Shown: positions 35,104-46,700 of the stretch, one piece after another
Layout: each line of letters opens with the position of its first letter
How positions within the stretch are numbered: position 1 is the first letter of the stretch
Assembly (NCBI RefSeq): GCF_041381155.1
Contig: NC_091137.1
Location: forward strand, 26,395,351 to 26,459,350
DNA from: Argopecten irradians
Taxonomy: Eukaryota > Mollusca > Bivalvia > Pectinida > Pectinidae
Direction of reading: 5' to 3'
DNA: 64,000 nucleotides
Notes under the pieces: model-generated
Seen by the model: the letters and a program-made list of their open reading frames with translations, nothing else
Told to the model about the DNA's origin: nothing
Databases searched by the model: none
Position numbers and translations under genes: made by a program

Positions 35104-36415
35104 AAGATCCTTTGAGGATCTCTTGTATCTATGTAGTCTGACAAATCGCCTTTTGTCCTTGGTCCGTGGTCCGTCCATCCTTCCGTGCGTCCTTCCGTCT
35201 GTCCATCCGTTAACAATTCTTGTTATCGCTATTTTTCAGAAAGTACTAAAGGGATCTTTCTCAAATTTCATATGTAGGTTCCCCTCGGGCCTTTGTTGTG
35301 CATATTGCATTTTGTGACTGATCGGTCAACAAGACTTGGAATTAAATAGTTAAAGCTTGTTACCGCTATTTCCCAAAAAGTACTGAAGGGATCTTTCTCA
35401 AATTTCATATGTTGGTTCCCCTAGGACTTTAGTTGTGCATATTGCATTTTGGGACTGATCGTTTAACAAGATGGCTGACAGGCGGCCATCTTGGATTTTG
35501 ACAGTTAAAGTTTGTTACCGCTATTTCTCGGAAAGTACTGAAGGAATCTTTCTCAAATTCCATATGTAGGTTCCCCTAGAGGTCTAGTTATGCATATTGC
35601 ATTTTGGGACCATATTGTATTTTGATAGTTAAAGATTGTTATCGCTATTCCACGGAAACTACTGAAGGACTCTTTCTCAAATATCATACATTTATGTAGG
35701 TTCCCCTAGGACCCTAGTTGTGCATAGTGCATTTTGGGACCGATCGGTGAACAAGATGGCCGACAGGCAGCCATCTTGGATTTTGACAGTTAAATTTTGT
35801 TACCGCTATTTCTCGGAAAGTACTGAATGGATCTTTCTCAAATGCCATATGTAGGTTCCCCTAGAGGTCTAGTTATGCATATTGCATTTTGGGACCAATT
35901 GGTCAACAAGATGGCCGCCATCTTGGATTTTGATAGTTAGAGTTTGTTACCGCTATTTCTCACAAAGTACTGAAGGGATCTGTCTCAAATTTCATATGTA
36001 GGTTCCCCTAGGGCCCTACATGTAGTTGTGCATATTGTGTCTTGGGACCAATCGGTCAATAAAATGGCCGCCTGGCAGCCATCTTGGATTTTGATAGTTA
36101 AAGTTTGTTATCGCTATTTCTCAAAATGTGCTGAAGGGATCTCTCTCAAATTTTATAAGTAGGCATCCCTAGGGCCCTAGTTGTGCATACTGCATTTTGT
36201 AACTGATCAGTCAACAAGATGGCTGAACGGCCGCCATCTTGGATTTCATTGTTGAAGTTTGTTACCACTATTTCTTAGAAAGTACTATAGCGATCTGTCT
36301 CAAATTTTATATGTAGTGTGTTTGAAAAAGTTTGAAAAGCAGGGAAAAGATCTCTCTTTCCATTGTCAGACATAGATCAAAATGGTGGGCGCCAAGATCC
36401 CTCTCGGATCTCTTG
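35104..36415 (+). mobile_element. Helitron-like family A, fullest copy, with ~155-bp internal tandem units
   Basis: The 5' end is a small hairpin (AGATCC-TTTGA-GGATCT) followed by a run of TCCGT/CCGTC words near 35155-35215. About seven tandem units of 130-160 bp follow, each with TTACCGCTATTTCTC, GTACTGAAGGGATCT, TTCCCCTAGGGCC, GCATTTTGGGACC and AACAAGATGGCCG. The 3' end has CCATTGTCAGACAT, then a hairpin (AGATCC-CTCTC-GGATCT) and the terminus CTCTTG before TTT. No coding capacity, so non-autonomous. The terminal hairpin, T-flanked ends and internal tandem units fit Helitron/Helentron-type rolling-circle elements, but the class is inferred. Confidence 0.7.
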
Positions 36416-37430
36416 TTTACTTTGCAAATGGGTTCATATATTTTGAGATTTGGTCATTGAAGTTTATTTGTAACACATTTTCAACTGAAACTTGTATACA
36501 GTAAATACCACTGATAAACAATTTTAAAATCACAATATTTATAGAATGATGCATATGTATATTTCATTATTTATTAAACATACCATCAAACTGTAAACTA
36601 AAGGACAATTGAAATGCTACAGGAGATGTTGATATTTTTGTTTTTGTTTTCCACTAAAGTCTGTATGTGTTAGCATATCGAGTTTTGATTTGAAGAAATG
36701 AAAAAGAACATTTTGGTGAGAACGACTTATTTTCCAGTTGTAATACCAATTATCGTATACTGAATTTAAGCATAAAACTTGTTGAATAAACAAAATTTTA
36801 AACAAATCAAAGACTTATGAATGCTTTTAATGTAATCTTAATATCTTTCATTTGTTTTTTGTCTTTATGCATAAAGTCCAGATCAGTAGTGATATTGAGT
36901 ATTAGCCAGCTTTGAATTTGAGTCATCAATTTTAATACACCAAATTAAGAGTAAATGCATAAATCAATATTGGCAATGATTTGCTTGCATCATATACAGC
37001 TTATCTTGCGTCTCAAAAGGACAAATTGTTTTAGGGGTTATTCCCCCTTGCTTGTGAAAGACAAGTTTATGGTTAAATTAAAAACCACCATAAAGTACTT
37101 TTCAGACATACACAATGCAGTAGGTATACATGTAAATAGTTTTTCTTCGGAATGCTACTTTCCTCGTTATTAAACCAAACCTGCCTCAATCCTTGTGAAT
37201 TGACTGAAATAAAATGCATCCAAAAATTACGAAAATAGATAATACCATGATAACGGACTCATCAGACATTTTATTTCTTGATAAGATGCTACCATAAGAA
37301 TATACAAGAAAGCATTCACCATACAATGAAAAGATATTGACCAGAGAAGAGTCTTTGTTATAATTCTAGACAAAATACATTAGGTAGAAATGCTGATAAT
37401 GAAAATACAATTTTCCGAAAACCATTTATC
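36416..37430. other. Gene-free AT-rich stretch
   Basis: No supported exon, repeat or RNA gene seen. Confidence 0.4.
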
Positions 37431-37484
37431 TAAGGCCAAAAAATAATATGTCTGTTTAGGGTTACCCGACCGACCCTATTTTTT

Positions 37485-38491
37485 AGCTCACCTGGTCCGA
37501 AGGACCGAGGTGAGCTTATGGGATACCGCAGCGTCCGGCGTCCGGCGTCCATCAACAATCGACTTCTTCTCCATAACCGCTGGTCGGATTTCAACAAAAT
37601 TTGACTGGTAGCATCCTTATAGGCTACTAACTGAAAATTGTACAAATGATCATATATCCATATAAACGACTTCTTCTCTGAAACCAAGCATGGGATAGCA
37701 CCCATAATGCAATGGTAGCATCCTTATAGGGTGGGGATTCAAAATTGTACAAATGATGTGGCTGACCCCCCGGGGGCCTGAGGGGCGGGGTCAAATGGGG
37801 TCAATTTGGCTATTTCCATAAAACGACTTCTTCTCTTAAACTAAGCAAGAGATAGCACTCATAATGCAATGGTAGCATCCTTATAGTGTGGGGATTCAAA
37901 ATTGTGCAAATGATAGGGCTGACCCCCCGGGGGCCTGAGGGGCGGGGTCAAAAGGGGTCAATTTGGCTATTTCCATATAAATGACTTCTTCTCTGCAACT
38001 AAGCATGGTATAGCACCCATAATGCAATGGTAGCATCCTTATAGGGTGGGGATTCCAAATTGTGCAAATGATAGGGCTGACCCCCGGGGGCCTGAGGGGC
38101 GGGGGTCAAAAGGGGTTAATTTAGCTATTTCCATATAAACGACTTCTTCTCTGCAACTTAGAATGGAAGAGCACTTATAATGCAATGGTAGCATCCTTAT
38201 AGGGTTGGGATTTGAAATTGTACAAATGATAGGGCTGACCCCCGGGGCCTTAGACGGCAATAGATGCGAGGTCAAAAAGGTCAATTAGGCTACTACTTTC
38301 ATATAAATTACTTTGTCTCTGAATCTATGTATTGGATAGCATATTTGTATGGTATCAATAGCATCATTGTATGGTTGTGATTCAAAATTAAACTTTGGGA
38401 GTCAATTTTGCTTATTTTTCTAATTGTCAGAGTCTTGTGATAATTACTTACAAAAAACCAGGTGAGCGATACAGGCCCTCTGGGTCTCTTG
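37485..38491 (+). mobile_element. Helitron-like family B element inserted in the TIR element
   Basis: The 5' end is a strong hairpin (AGCTCACCTGGTCC-GAA-GGACCGAGGTGAGCT) followed by GCGTCCGGCGTCCGGCGTCC. Four to five internal units of about 185 bp follow, with CGACTTCTTCTCT, TAATGCAATGGTAGCATCC, GGGTGGGGATTCAAAATTG, and a GC-rich GACCCCCGGGGGCCTGAGGGG word. The 3' end is CAGGTGAGCGATACAGGCCC, a small GGCCC/GGGTC hairpin and CTCTTG. It is flanked by T-runs on both sides (37479-37484 and 38492-38495). No coding capacity. Confidence 0.75.
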
Positions 38492-38606
38492 TTTTACCGC
38501 TGACCCTAGTTTTTTTTCCCACTTTTCTACGAAAAAAATTAAAAGCCGGTATTTCGATCTCGGACTCCGGTTCCGGCCATTATTCTAGGGTGAAAGACAC
38601 TTAAAA

Positions 38607-39659
38607 CAAGAGGCCCATGGGCCTTAGCGGTCACCTGAATTCGGATACAGAATGAAACAAAGACACAAAAAAACTATATATTGGCCCATCAGGCCCTTGA
38701 AACCAGTCGGTGATTTTATAACTGACTTTTCAATCTATGAAGAGTATCTGGTTCCATCAAATCTGTGAATTCAGAAGATTTTTTTTCTTATTTTAGTCAT
38801 TTTGACCCCTTTTGGACCCCAGGACCAATATGGATATGATGTTAAAATACTATCTCAGTTTTATAATTCTAACAAAGTTTGACTCATTTCCTATTACGAA
38901 TGGCCAAATAATGCTCAAAAATGTCTTTTCCCTATATAACTTATAGTAAAATTGACCTCCCTCCCCATGGGGGAACGTGAGACCCCAGGGTCATATAATT
39001 CACAATTTTTGTAAAAGACCTCAAGACCTTTCAATCTATGAAGAGTATTTGATTCTGCCTTTTCTGGAATTTCAGAAGAAGATTTTTGAAGTTTTAGCCT
39101 ATCGGATCCCTTTGGCCCCACCCCTGAGGCCCCTGGGGGTCAGTCGTGGAAAAATTGTTAATATGATTCAATGGTCATCTCATACTGATAATTCTAACAA
39201 CATTTGACTTATTTCCTATTACAAATGACCAAACAATGCTCAAAAATGTCTTTTCCCTATATAAACTATAGCAAACTTGAACCTCCCTAGGGGGGAACGT
39301 GAGACCAAAGGGTCTTATAATTCACAATTTTTGTAAAGGACCTCAAGACCTTTCAATCTATGAAGAATATTTGATTCTACCATTTCTGGAATTTCAGAAG
39401 AAGATTTTTGAAGTTTTAGCCTATTTGACCCCTTTTGGCCCCATTCCTCAGGCCCCTAGGGGGCTGGGACCATATAATTCACAATTTTGGTTGACCTTTG
39501 GCTATGAAAGGTTTCTGCAAAATTTCAACAAATGTGGTTCAGTAGTTTTGGAGAAGAAGTCGAAAAAGTAAATTGTTTATCGCCATACGACGGACGACGC
39601 ACGACGACGGACAAAAGGCGATTAGAATAGGTCACTTGAGACTTCGTCTCAGGTGACCT
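38607..39659 (-). mobile_element. Helitron-like family C element inserted in the TIR element, reverse orientation
   Basis: Read on the minus strand: a 5' hairpin (AGGTCACCTGAGAC-GAA-GTCTCAAGTGACCT), then CGTCGTCGTGCGTCGTCCG, internal repeats of about 320 bp (two clear copies with CAAAAATTGTGAATTATA, AGGTTC/GGTC words and ATAGATTGAAAGGTC), and a 3' end of GTGACCGCTAAGGCCCATGGG followed by CCTCTTG. It is flanked by T on both sides in this orientation. It shares layout and 3' terminus with the family B element about 115 bp away, and has no coding capacity. Confidence 0.75.
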
Positions 39660-39729
39660 AAAAATCCTCCCGGCCTACCGGCCATATTGTTTTGCCAATG
39701 TAACCCTAAACAGACATTTTTTTGGCCTT

Positions 39730-40297
39730 ACGATATCACAGAGACAATATAATTATGGAATCAGATTGCTATCACATTTTACAGTGTCTTTCTCCTTAGC
39801 TCAACTGAAGATCTAAAGTCAGGAAGAATAGAAAAGTTAATATTCCAAATTTAGTCGCCTTTTCAGCCCGATAAAATATTCCCAATAATGAATAAAAACT
39901 TGTTATCGTCTGGCCCGAAGTAAGGGCTATTTGACCGTTTATTGTTGTATGGATTCTACAACTAAATTATATTACTCTTCAATAGTGGGAAAATCAAAAT
40001 TGAAACCCGTCCAATCGGCAATAAACAATACCAGAACAATATGTAAGGAAATATTTATAAAGTGTGCTTTGGCAATAAGGAAAATTACTGCTGTGCATAC
40101 TGATATCACGGTTCGGCGGTAATTCAGGAAAACGCCGTCATAATAACTGGTATATTTAGTGTATTATCATTTTAGTCACATTATGTTCTAGAAGATATAC
40201 TCCCCAAAGCTTTACCTACCTGTTACATGTACAAAAATGTACTTCACATGTACATATTGGTATTTTATTCAATCTGAACAGGCTTCGTAATGAGAAT
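39730..40297. other. Gene-free stretch
   Basis: No supported exon, repeat or RNA gene seen. Confidence 0.35.
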
Positions 40298-40560
40298 ATA
40301 CAGTTTACACACTAATGATACAATTGAGAATTAGAATTCAACTTACTGTATGACATGTAATATTTGCGTGTACTGAGAATATCCATACTAATGATAATTA
40401 ATATATTTGAGAATTGGAATCCAACATACGTTTATACCATATGACATGGAATATTTGCGTGTTCTGAGAGTATCCATACTAATGATAATTAATATATTTG
40501 AGAATTGGAATCCAACATACATTTATACTATATGACATGAAATATTTGCGTGTTCTTTCG
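40298..40560. repeat. Short tandem repeat, ~90-bp unit, three copies
   Basis: The words CATACTAATGATAATTAATA, TTGAGAATTGGAATCCAAC and ATGACATGGAATATTTGCGTGT recur at 40407 and 40498 (91 bp apart, nearly identical), with an older, more diverged copy around 40320. No coding content. Confidence 0.8.
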
Positions 40561-41073
40561 TGGTTTTGAGCTATGGTATATGATTTCGTGGATAGAAATA
40601 TTTGCGGTTAGCCGATGGAGCAATAGTGATTATTTTATATTTATTTGATTTTAAATATATGGTTTCATGACAACCGCAAAGTCGACGAAAGATTCTACTC
40701 GACGAATATATTTCATGTTTAATATAAGTATTCCTATCCACAACTCGGTATTCCGGCGACAAGCCTGCAGTACATTGTTATTGTTCTGTGTGTATGTTAT
40801 CTTTATATCAGCCTTACTGTATCCTAAAGGGTTGTCTTTGGATGCTAATTGTAAAGATAATACTGTGCTTACCGACCGTTTATACTAATATTCCTGTTTA
40901 ACAAAGCTTTGTCTACGACAGTTTGATGTTTATACTTCTGCCAGTTAGAAGTTTGATCTTGTCTCGTTGCCGTGCGATGTCGCAATAGAAATCCGACTCT
41001 GCTGGCGATACCCACCAGGTTTATTGTTTGTAAGGTGTATTGTTCCCCAATTGATGCTAAACTGTCCAAATAC

Positions 41074-41180
41074 CTGTGACTTGACCTCCACAACCCTCCC
41101 ATCAACAGCTTGAAACACAAACCCATCTGGCGTAAAGCGCGTTACAGATGTGTGAAACGATAGTGTCTTATCTCCGAACA
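41074..41180 (-). CDS. Orphan exon candidate, unrecognised protein
   Basis: On the minus strand an acceptor (TTGTTTTCTAAAG) precedes, and a donor (CACAG|GTATTT) follows, a 107-nt segment whose frame (two leading bases, then TTC GGA...) encodes FGDKTLSFHTSVTRFTPDGF and continues VFQAVDGRVVEVKSQ. Base composition is clearly less AT-rich than the surroundings and the peptide looks like ordinary alternating beta-strand protein. The frame stays open past the donor for about 38 more codons, so it could also be a last exon. Another open minus frame lies at 41308-41517. I recognise no family, and no other exon can be linked with confidence. It may be an exon of a gene extending elsewhere, or a relic. 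Confidence 0.3.
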
Positions 41181-41721
41181 CTTTAGAAAACAAATTGTAA
41201 AATATTGTTACGTTGTGAAGTCAGTATTGTTCACTTAAAATGTTTAAAAAATTGTTTGGTCATATTGTGATTTTGCCATAACAAAGAATATTTAACTTCC
41301 GATTTTATCAGGGAACACAAAATATGATGTCTTTGTTTTGAAAATGAAGGATTTTCGGGCCGATAAGTGTGAAGGAAAAAGAGTCCGCCATAAGATGTCC
41401 TATCCGTCCACATAGACGGCTAGATAAAGCGGACTTGGTCTGTTTTAAAGATAAAACATAATGATGAATTATCGGTTTGTCATCTGTAGACATGAGAATA
41501 TCCAGGTTCCATTCCACCAGTTGACAGTGAGATTAGAGTATTACTAAATACTATTTTAGGCATTTATATAGATCCTCGCGCATAAACGCTAATTGATGAA
41601 ATATCTCGAGAAAACATATTGTCTGTGATATCATATTTGTGGAGTAATTCGCAGTAGATGTAGAAGTAATAAAACATGTGGCAAAGAAGTAATGCCAACA
41701 CTAATAAAATCTGTTACCTGT

Positions 41722-41852
41722 AAGTGAACAAGATCAGGTTATCTCAGTCGAGGGCTAGTATTTGTAACATAATCCCAACCGAGGCGTTAGCCGAGGTTGG
41801 GATGTTACAAAATCTTAGCCCGAGACTGAGATAACCCGATCTCGATCACTTT
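41722..41852. mobile_element. Foldback MITE-like element, ~130 bp
   Basis: The left arm (AAGTGA-CAAGATC-GGTTATCTCAGTC...TTGTAACAT-ATCCCAACC) is answered by GGTTGGGATGTTACAA...GACTGAGATAACC-GATCTCGATCACTT. Arms are about 58 bp with a short GC-rich centre (GAGGCGTTAGCCGAG). This matches the GC-looped design of the foldback at 25253-25359. No coding content. Confidence 0.75.
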
Positions 41853-42140
41853 AAGTTAATATATTTTTTTCTCTCGCGCCTCTAGGATATAACAAAACCC
41901 ATCTATATACGCGTTCAGAGTGTAAAACTATCCCGTCTTGGGCCTCCTGTTTCAAAGCCGATTAACCATTTCATCTGTGCTTCGATTTCAGTCATTCCGC
42001 ATAAAACTAGATTTCTATAGTTCGGTTATATCAAAGAGAAAACGATGGCCAATCGGTACATACTGTTTTCATAATTATAAACAACAACCAAACAATGCAT
42101 GGTAAATGACTGAATGCACATATTTCTAATAATATTGATT
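41853..42140. other. Gene-free stretch
   Basis: No supported exon seen; moderately mixed composition. Confidence 0.35.
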
Positions 42141-42320
42141 ATCTGACGCTTGTGACGTCACCGGCTCGAGAGTTTGACGTCACATGCGCGGACTGTTACA
42201 TGAATGGCGTAAAATTCCGCCAAAATTCGCGTAAAGGTACCAGACAGATCGGACGAGATAGAAAAAGCTAGCACCGGGTATAATGTGAGATTTCCCTGTC
42301 CGAAGTGCGAGAATACAGTG
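42141..42320. promoter_or_regulatory. Small GC-richer island with paired CRE sites
   Basis: Two perfect palindromic CRE words TGACGTCA lie at 42153-42160 and 42175-42182, 22 bp apart start to start, within a 180-bp patch that is visibly less AT-rich than its surroundings (GGCTCGAG, ATGCGCGGAC, AATGGCGTAAAATTCCGCC). CREB/ATF factors bind such sites in animal promoters. No adjacent gene is recognised, so whether it is a promoter is a guess. Confidence 0.35.
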
Positions 42321-43289
42321 TATGTTGCATGTAACTTGGTGTCCTTACAAACGTATTTTCTATTTTTAAAGAGACAGTTCGATCTTAGAGTACATCGAAA
42401 CTTGCACATATTTCGGATACACACCAGTTCTAATGGAAATTAGATTAGTTGCTTTAACTGTGATATGTCAGAAAAGCCCACTGTAGTCAAATGTATGTGA
42501 ACTGTTCAATCGCCATTACACATAGCCTTGTATGCCGAACCCTGACCCTTGTCTGTGTTGTAAAGAATTTTTTGTCTAGAACTTCTCAAAACGCTGTAAC
42601 AGTTGTGTTAACATTGTTAGATACACGTTCTTGTCTAAAATAATTTCATCAACTCCTCAGTGTTTATGTATTGCTTTTGTTTAACATGCGTGACTTTGAC
42701 TCGGGCAAGGGTACAGCGTACATGTTGTACCTGCTTAATCGTATTGATCAACGATTTGGACTTTCAATGATATTAATTAAAATACTTGAAATACAAAGTT
42801 GTGGAATTTGTCACTATTTCTTGTCATATGTTTCATAAGGATTGTAGAACAATAAATTTATGTAATATTTTGCTTCGTGGTTATGTAACGAATTGGCCTC
42901 ACTGAATTGCCCCTTTAAATTTATATTGTGTTTTGTTTAATGTGTGTGTTTTGAGGGTCAGGCTGCCTTGAAATGGTTTACACAGTTAGGATAAGTTCAT
43001 AATTCCATTTTCTTTAAGACATAAATGTACCAACAAATATGGCTGTCAGTTTGAGTGTTATTACATATATATAAACAGTGACGTGAAAATATAACATCTT
43101 TTTGAGATGTAAATATGTTTGTTTCAAGCAAAAATTGAGTTAGAAACATGGATATTCGTATTGGACTTATAATGGTTCAAATATCAGTTCATTGTTAGTT
43201 CACAGAGCCTCGGTATGTTAATTAATGTCCTTTATAATGGCAATATATACATTGTATATATGTATGCTAAACCTATGGGTTTGGTTTAT
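42321..43289. other. Gene-free AT-rich stretch
   Basis: No supported exon, repeat or RNA gene seen. Confidence 0.35.
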
Positions 43290-43716
43290 TACATTAACAG
43301 CCAGGGTCATTTAAGGACGGCCTCCCGTGTATGTGGTGTCTTGGGTGTTGTGTGTTTTGGGAGACTACATAGTACTAGTGTTCACTTTTAGCATTAGGTT
43401 GAGCACTCGCGCCTGTGAAGTCGTCTAAAAAACGTGGTAGTTTCTGATCCTGCTCAACACTCAGCATTAATTAATTAGCGGAGCGACTGGTTCGTCCGTT
43501 GTCAGTATGATATGAACGGGTGGGGTGTTTTGCTCGGTGTCTTCGGCGGCATGCTTCAGTGATATAGCACTATAAAAAGGACAAGAGTTCCACTATACAA
43601 GAAGATACAACACGAATATACAGCAGTCTCCCAAAACACGCACCACGCACTTCATACACGCAAGACACAACATACATGGGAGGTCGTCCTTACATGACCT
43701 GACTGTTAATAAAACA
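43290..43716. mobile_element. TIR element, ~427 bp
   Basis: The left end (TTAACAGCCAGGGTCAT-TAAGGACGGCCTCCC...GTGTTTTGGGAGACT) is matched in inverted orientation by the right end (AGTCTCCCAAAACAC...GGGAGGTCGTCCTTACATGACCTGACTGTTAA), giving imperfect TIRs of about 75-80 bp. The interior has GTTGAGCACTCGC / CTGCTCAACACTC words and a CGAAGACACCGAGC-type segment on the minus strand that I recall as common in bivalve DNA (memory, not checked). No coding capacity. Confidence 0.75.
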
Positions 43717-46700
43717 TTAATTTGATAAGACAAATAAACAATGCAATTTGCAACTGTTGATGAGGTTTGCATAAAATGAAATGAGTCAACATTATTATTT
43801 CAATTCCCAAAATAGTAATAGAAATAACAGCATAAGAGAAATGCACGACACACTAACAATATAAATGTTTGTATTCTACCACTTTGGTTTTGGGTCATAT
43901 TAATTCATAATTTACTTTACAAATACAATTTTGCTTTGTGGACAACACATACAAATTTAATAGTTTAGAGTCTCCGTCATTTAGACTACGAGTTTACAAA
44001 TGGGACGCGAAGATGTACTGATTATAAGTCAAATGAGGTGCTCGTTAATGAATGGCAGAACTTGGATTGTAATTGGATAAAGCTGATGTTAAACGCTTGT
44101 CTCATCTACTGTTCTAAAGGTACCGGTTGTCAAGCAAACGTTTCTCAGCAAAAGAAATGAAAAAATATTTTTACTTGTTCAATAAGAATAAACAGAGAAT
44201 AAAACGCTATTCAGAAAGCAATTATTCAAATAAAGTTCATCCAAATATAAGAATAAATACAAATATAAAGTTTAAAATCCAAGTCATGATCAATCGATAT
44301 TACCTCTCACTATTAGATGAAAACAATAGGATTGGCAGGACAAATCTCATCAGCCTTTATACTTTGTCCAGAATCCTTCTTTAGTTGAAAGGTATATATA
44401 TGTACAAAGAATGTATGCCAATTAATATACAAAAACACAAATGTTACAAAAAATAAAATATGAAAAGTATGTATGTTTGCGTGTTTAAAGAATCTCCTCC
44501 TATGTAAGGACATTTAACGTAATATACTAGGAATTTTGGCTGAAATTTGATTTTGAACCTCAAAAAGGGTTGACTATGTAACCCTAATTCTGAAAATAAA
44601 TATAGAACTGTAGCACCCAAAACCATTTCGTTTTGTCGGACCTGGACGAAAAGTAATGGAGATAGGACGAGTTCAACCGGAACAAGAACGTAAATCGAGA
44701 TTACATTTGGGTCAATCTCAAGTGAGACTTACATGGCAGCAACGGAACCATGAGATGTGTTCCAAAACGTGTCGTAGAGGATTCAAATGTAATGGATAAT
44801 TCATTATTTACTACCCAGTTACAAACACTATGTATGTTATCGTAAATCCTAAATACAAATCTAAGCTAAATCTACCATGAACATCATTAAAATGTGTTTT
44901 GCTAAATAGCACAGGCAAATGAAAGGGATGTTCAGGTTTCGGATTTATTATGGATGAGCATTTGACGGAAAATAACCAAACCAATTTACATAGCGAATAC
45001 CGGACACGCGTAGAAATGACTGCACACCTCGTAAAATATGTCGATACCATGCATAGCATATTTTGAACTCACCATCACCCATTGAAATGTTTGTGGGTGC
45101 TAAATGATTAAACTGCTTTCTGTATTAACCGGTGTGCCAATATATGCAGTTTATGAAAGGAATCAGTACAGTCTATCTAGTGTTAACAGAGTAAAATGAG
45201 ATGTTAAGGTTTTACCAAGTACATTAGTAAATTGGTCTCATTGTTAGCACAATCCGCCCCATTGTACTCAAATTGTCCGTGTCACTTCCAAACGTAAAGT
45301 AGTCCCTGATTTTGAAAGTTATCTTGGACAGATCATAGCCTGATTAAGAGGGTACTATCGCTTTATCTCTAGTAAGCCCAACGCTTGCTATAATTGTAGA
45401 TAATTGCACACAATATACTTGCCGTTAACGGCTTTTCCTTGACGCCACACTGTCACGATTGAGTGCCCGTTTTTTTCTTTAGTGTAAAAACATTTTAGAA
45501 TTTTGACAGGAACTTTTTGTTGAAAAATTGATGTTTTTATAAAAACATCACGAGAAATGAAAATCATTTAAACAAAAATACAGTTTCATGGCACTTACAC
45601 TTGAATAAAAAAATCTTTTCAAACTGTTTTTTTTTCTGATAAAATGGAGTTATTATGAAATTTAAGTTTAAACATTCGCGTCAACGTCTATTTTGTATGA
45701 ATACATTTAAAAAAAGTTACATTACTTTACAATTACTACAATAACGCCACCCACACGCCGAGATGAATCATATACCAGTAGTAAATCTTATCGATTGTTC
45801 TACATGTCACACGACGAAAGGTACTATAGGTAGTTAACAATATCACGCCTTATTACTTTTCTTTCTCTTCCTTTTTACTTTACAACTGTATCTCTATTTT
45901 TTCTAGAAAAAACTGCATGTTAAATGTTATCAACGTTTAGCAAAAATATATTAGGAAATCATTACTCTTTTCTTTTAGTTTCCTCTTCTTTTTTAATGAT
46001 TTTGTTACACAAATGTACAAAAATGATGACATAATTTGTTGAAAACATTTTTATATATTTTCACCACAAATAAAGTACACTAGATAACCTAGGAAGTCGA
46101 TTAAACACCTTAAAACTGTATTTCCATTGGAATGAGAAAAATAGTAATATGTTATCAAAGTTAAGCAAACATACATCAGATTTTAAACAGAGGGATACAT
46201 ACATATATGGAAGTATTGTTGAATAATATCGTCCCATTTCGACGAATCTTGATACTAACTCTATTGACAGTCAGTACGAGTTTGTACTACATTTGTACCA
46301 AAGGCATACTTACACTAGCTTCCGAATAAAGCCAAACTGATGAGATTCCATTGTATCACCCCAATAAAATGTTAACATGGTTTCCATGGGTAAGATTCCT
46401 TAGTTGTCAAACATGAGCTTCGGGTTTCACCTAAAAACCATAAGAAATACTATTGCCCCATGTATGATTCAATTGACAATGTAGGTTACCAAGGCTGATA
46501 TCTGAGGGGATCTAATATAGAACTAGAAATACACATTTTGCTCTTCATTGATTAATAATTATTATGATGCTGAATGTCACATGACAACCATTATACATAT
46601 GTTTACTTTAACTTTACCATTGTAATCAAGATACATCTATTTGACTGTTATATATGGTATCATCCAGAGGACGTTTTAGTCCTAATAGACCGGTTTTTAT

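Larger units (their letters stand above)
37431..39729. mobile_element. Older TIR element carrying two younger insertions
   Basis: TAAGGCCAAAAAATAATATG..TCTGTTTAGGGTTAC at 37431-37465 is answered in inverted orientation by GTAACCCTAAACAGACA..TTTTTTTGGCCTTA at 39699-39729. With the two inserts removed the element is only about 230 bp (37431-37484, 38492-38606, 39660-39729), a normal MITE size. The remaining body is AT/GC-mixed and has no frame. Both inserts lie at T-runs (A-runs on the other strand). Confidence 0.8.

Noticed and set aside
34842-39571. Open frames of 60-124 codons in the Helitron-like elements
   Set aside because: They arise from repeated non-coding core units and differ between copies; no domain.
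45530-45549. Perfect 20-bp palindrome like a bacterial terminator
   Set aside because: AT-rich short palindrome in animal DNA with no neighbouring gene; expected by chance or as a repeat remnant.
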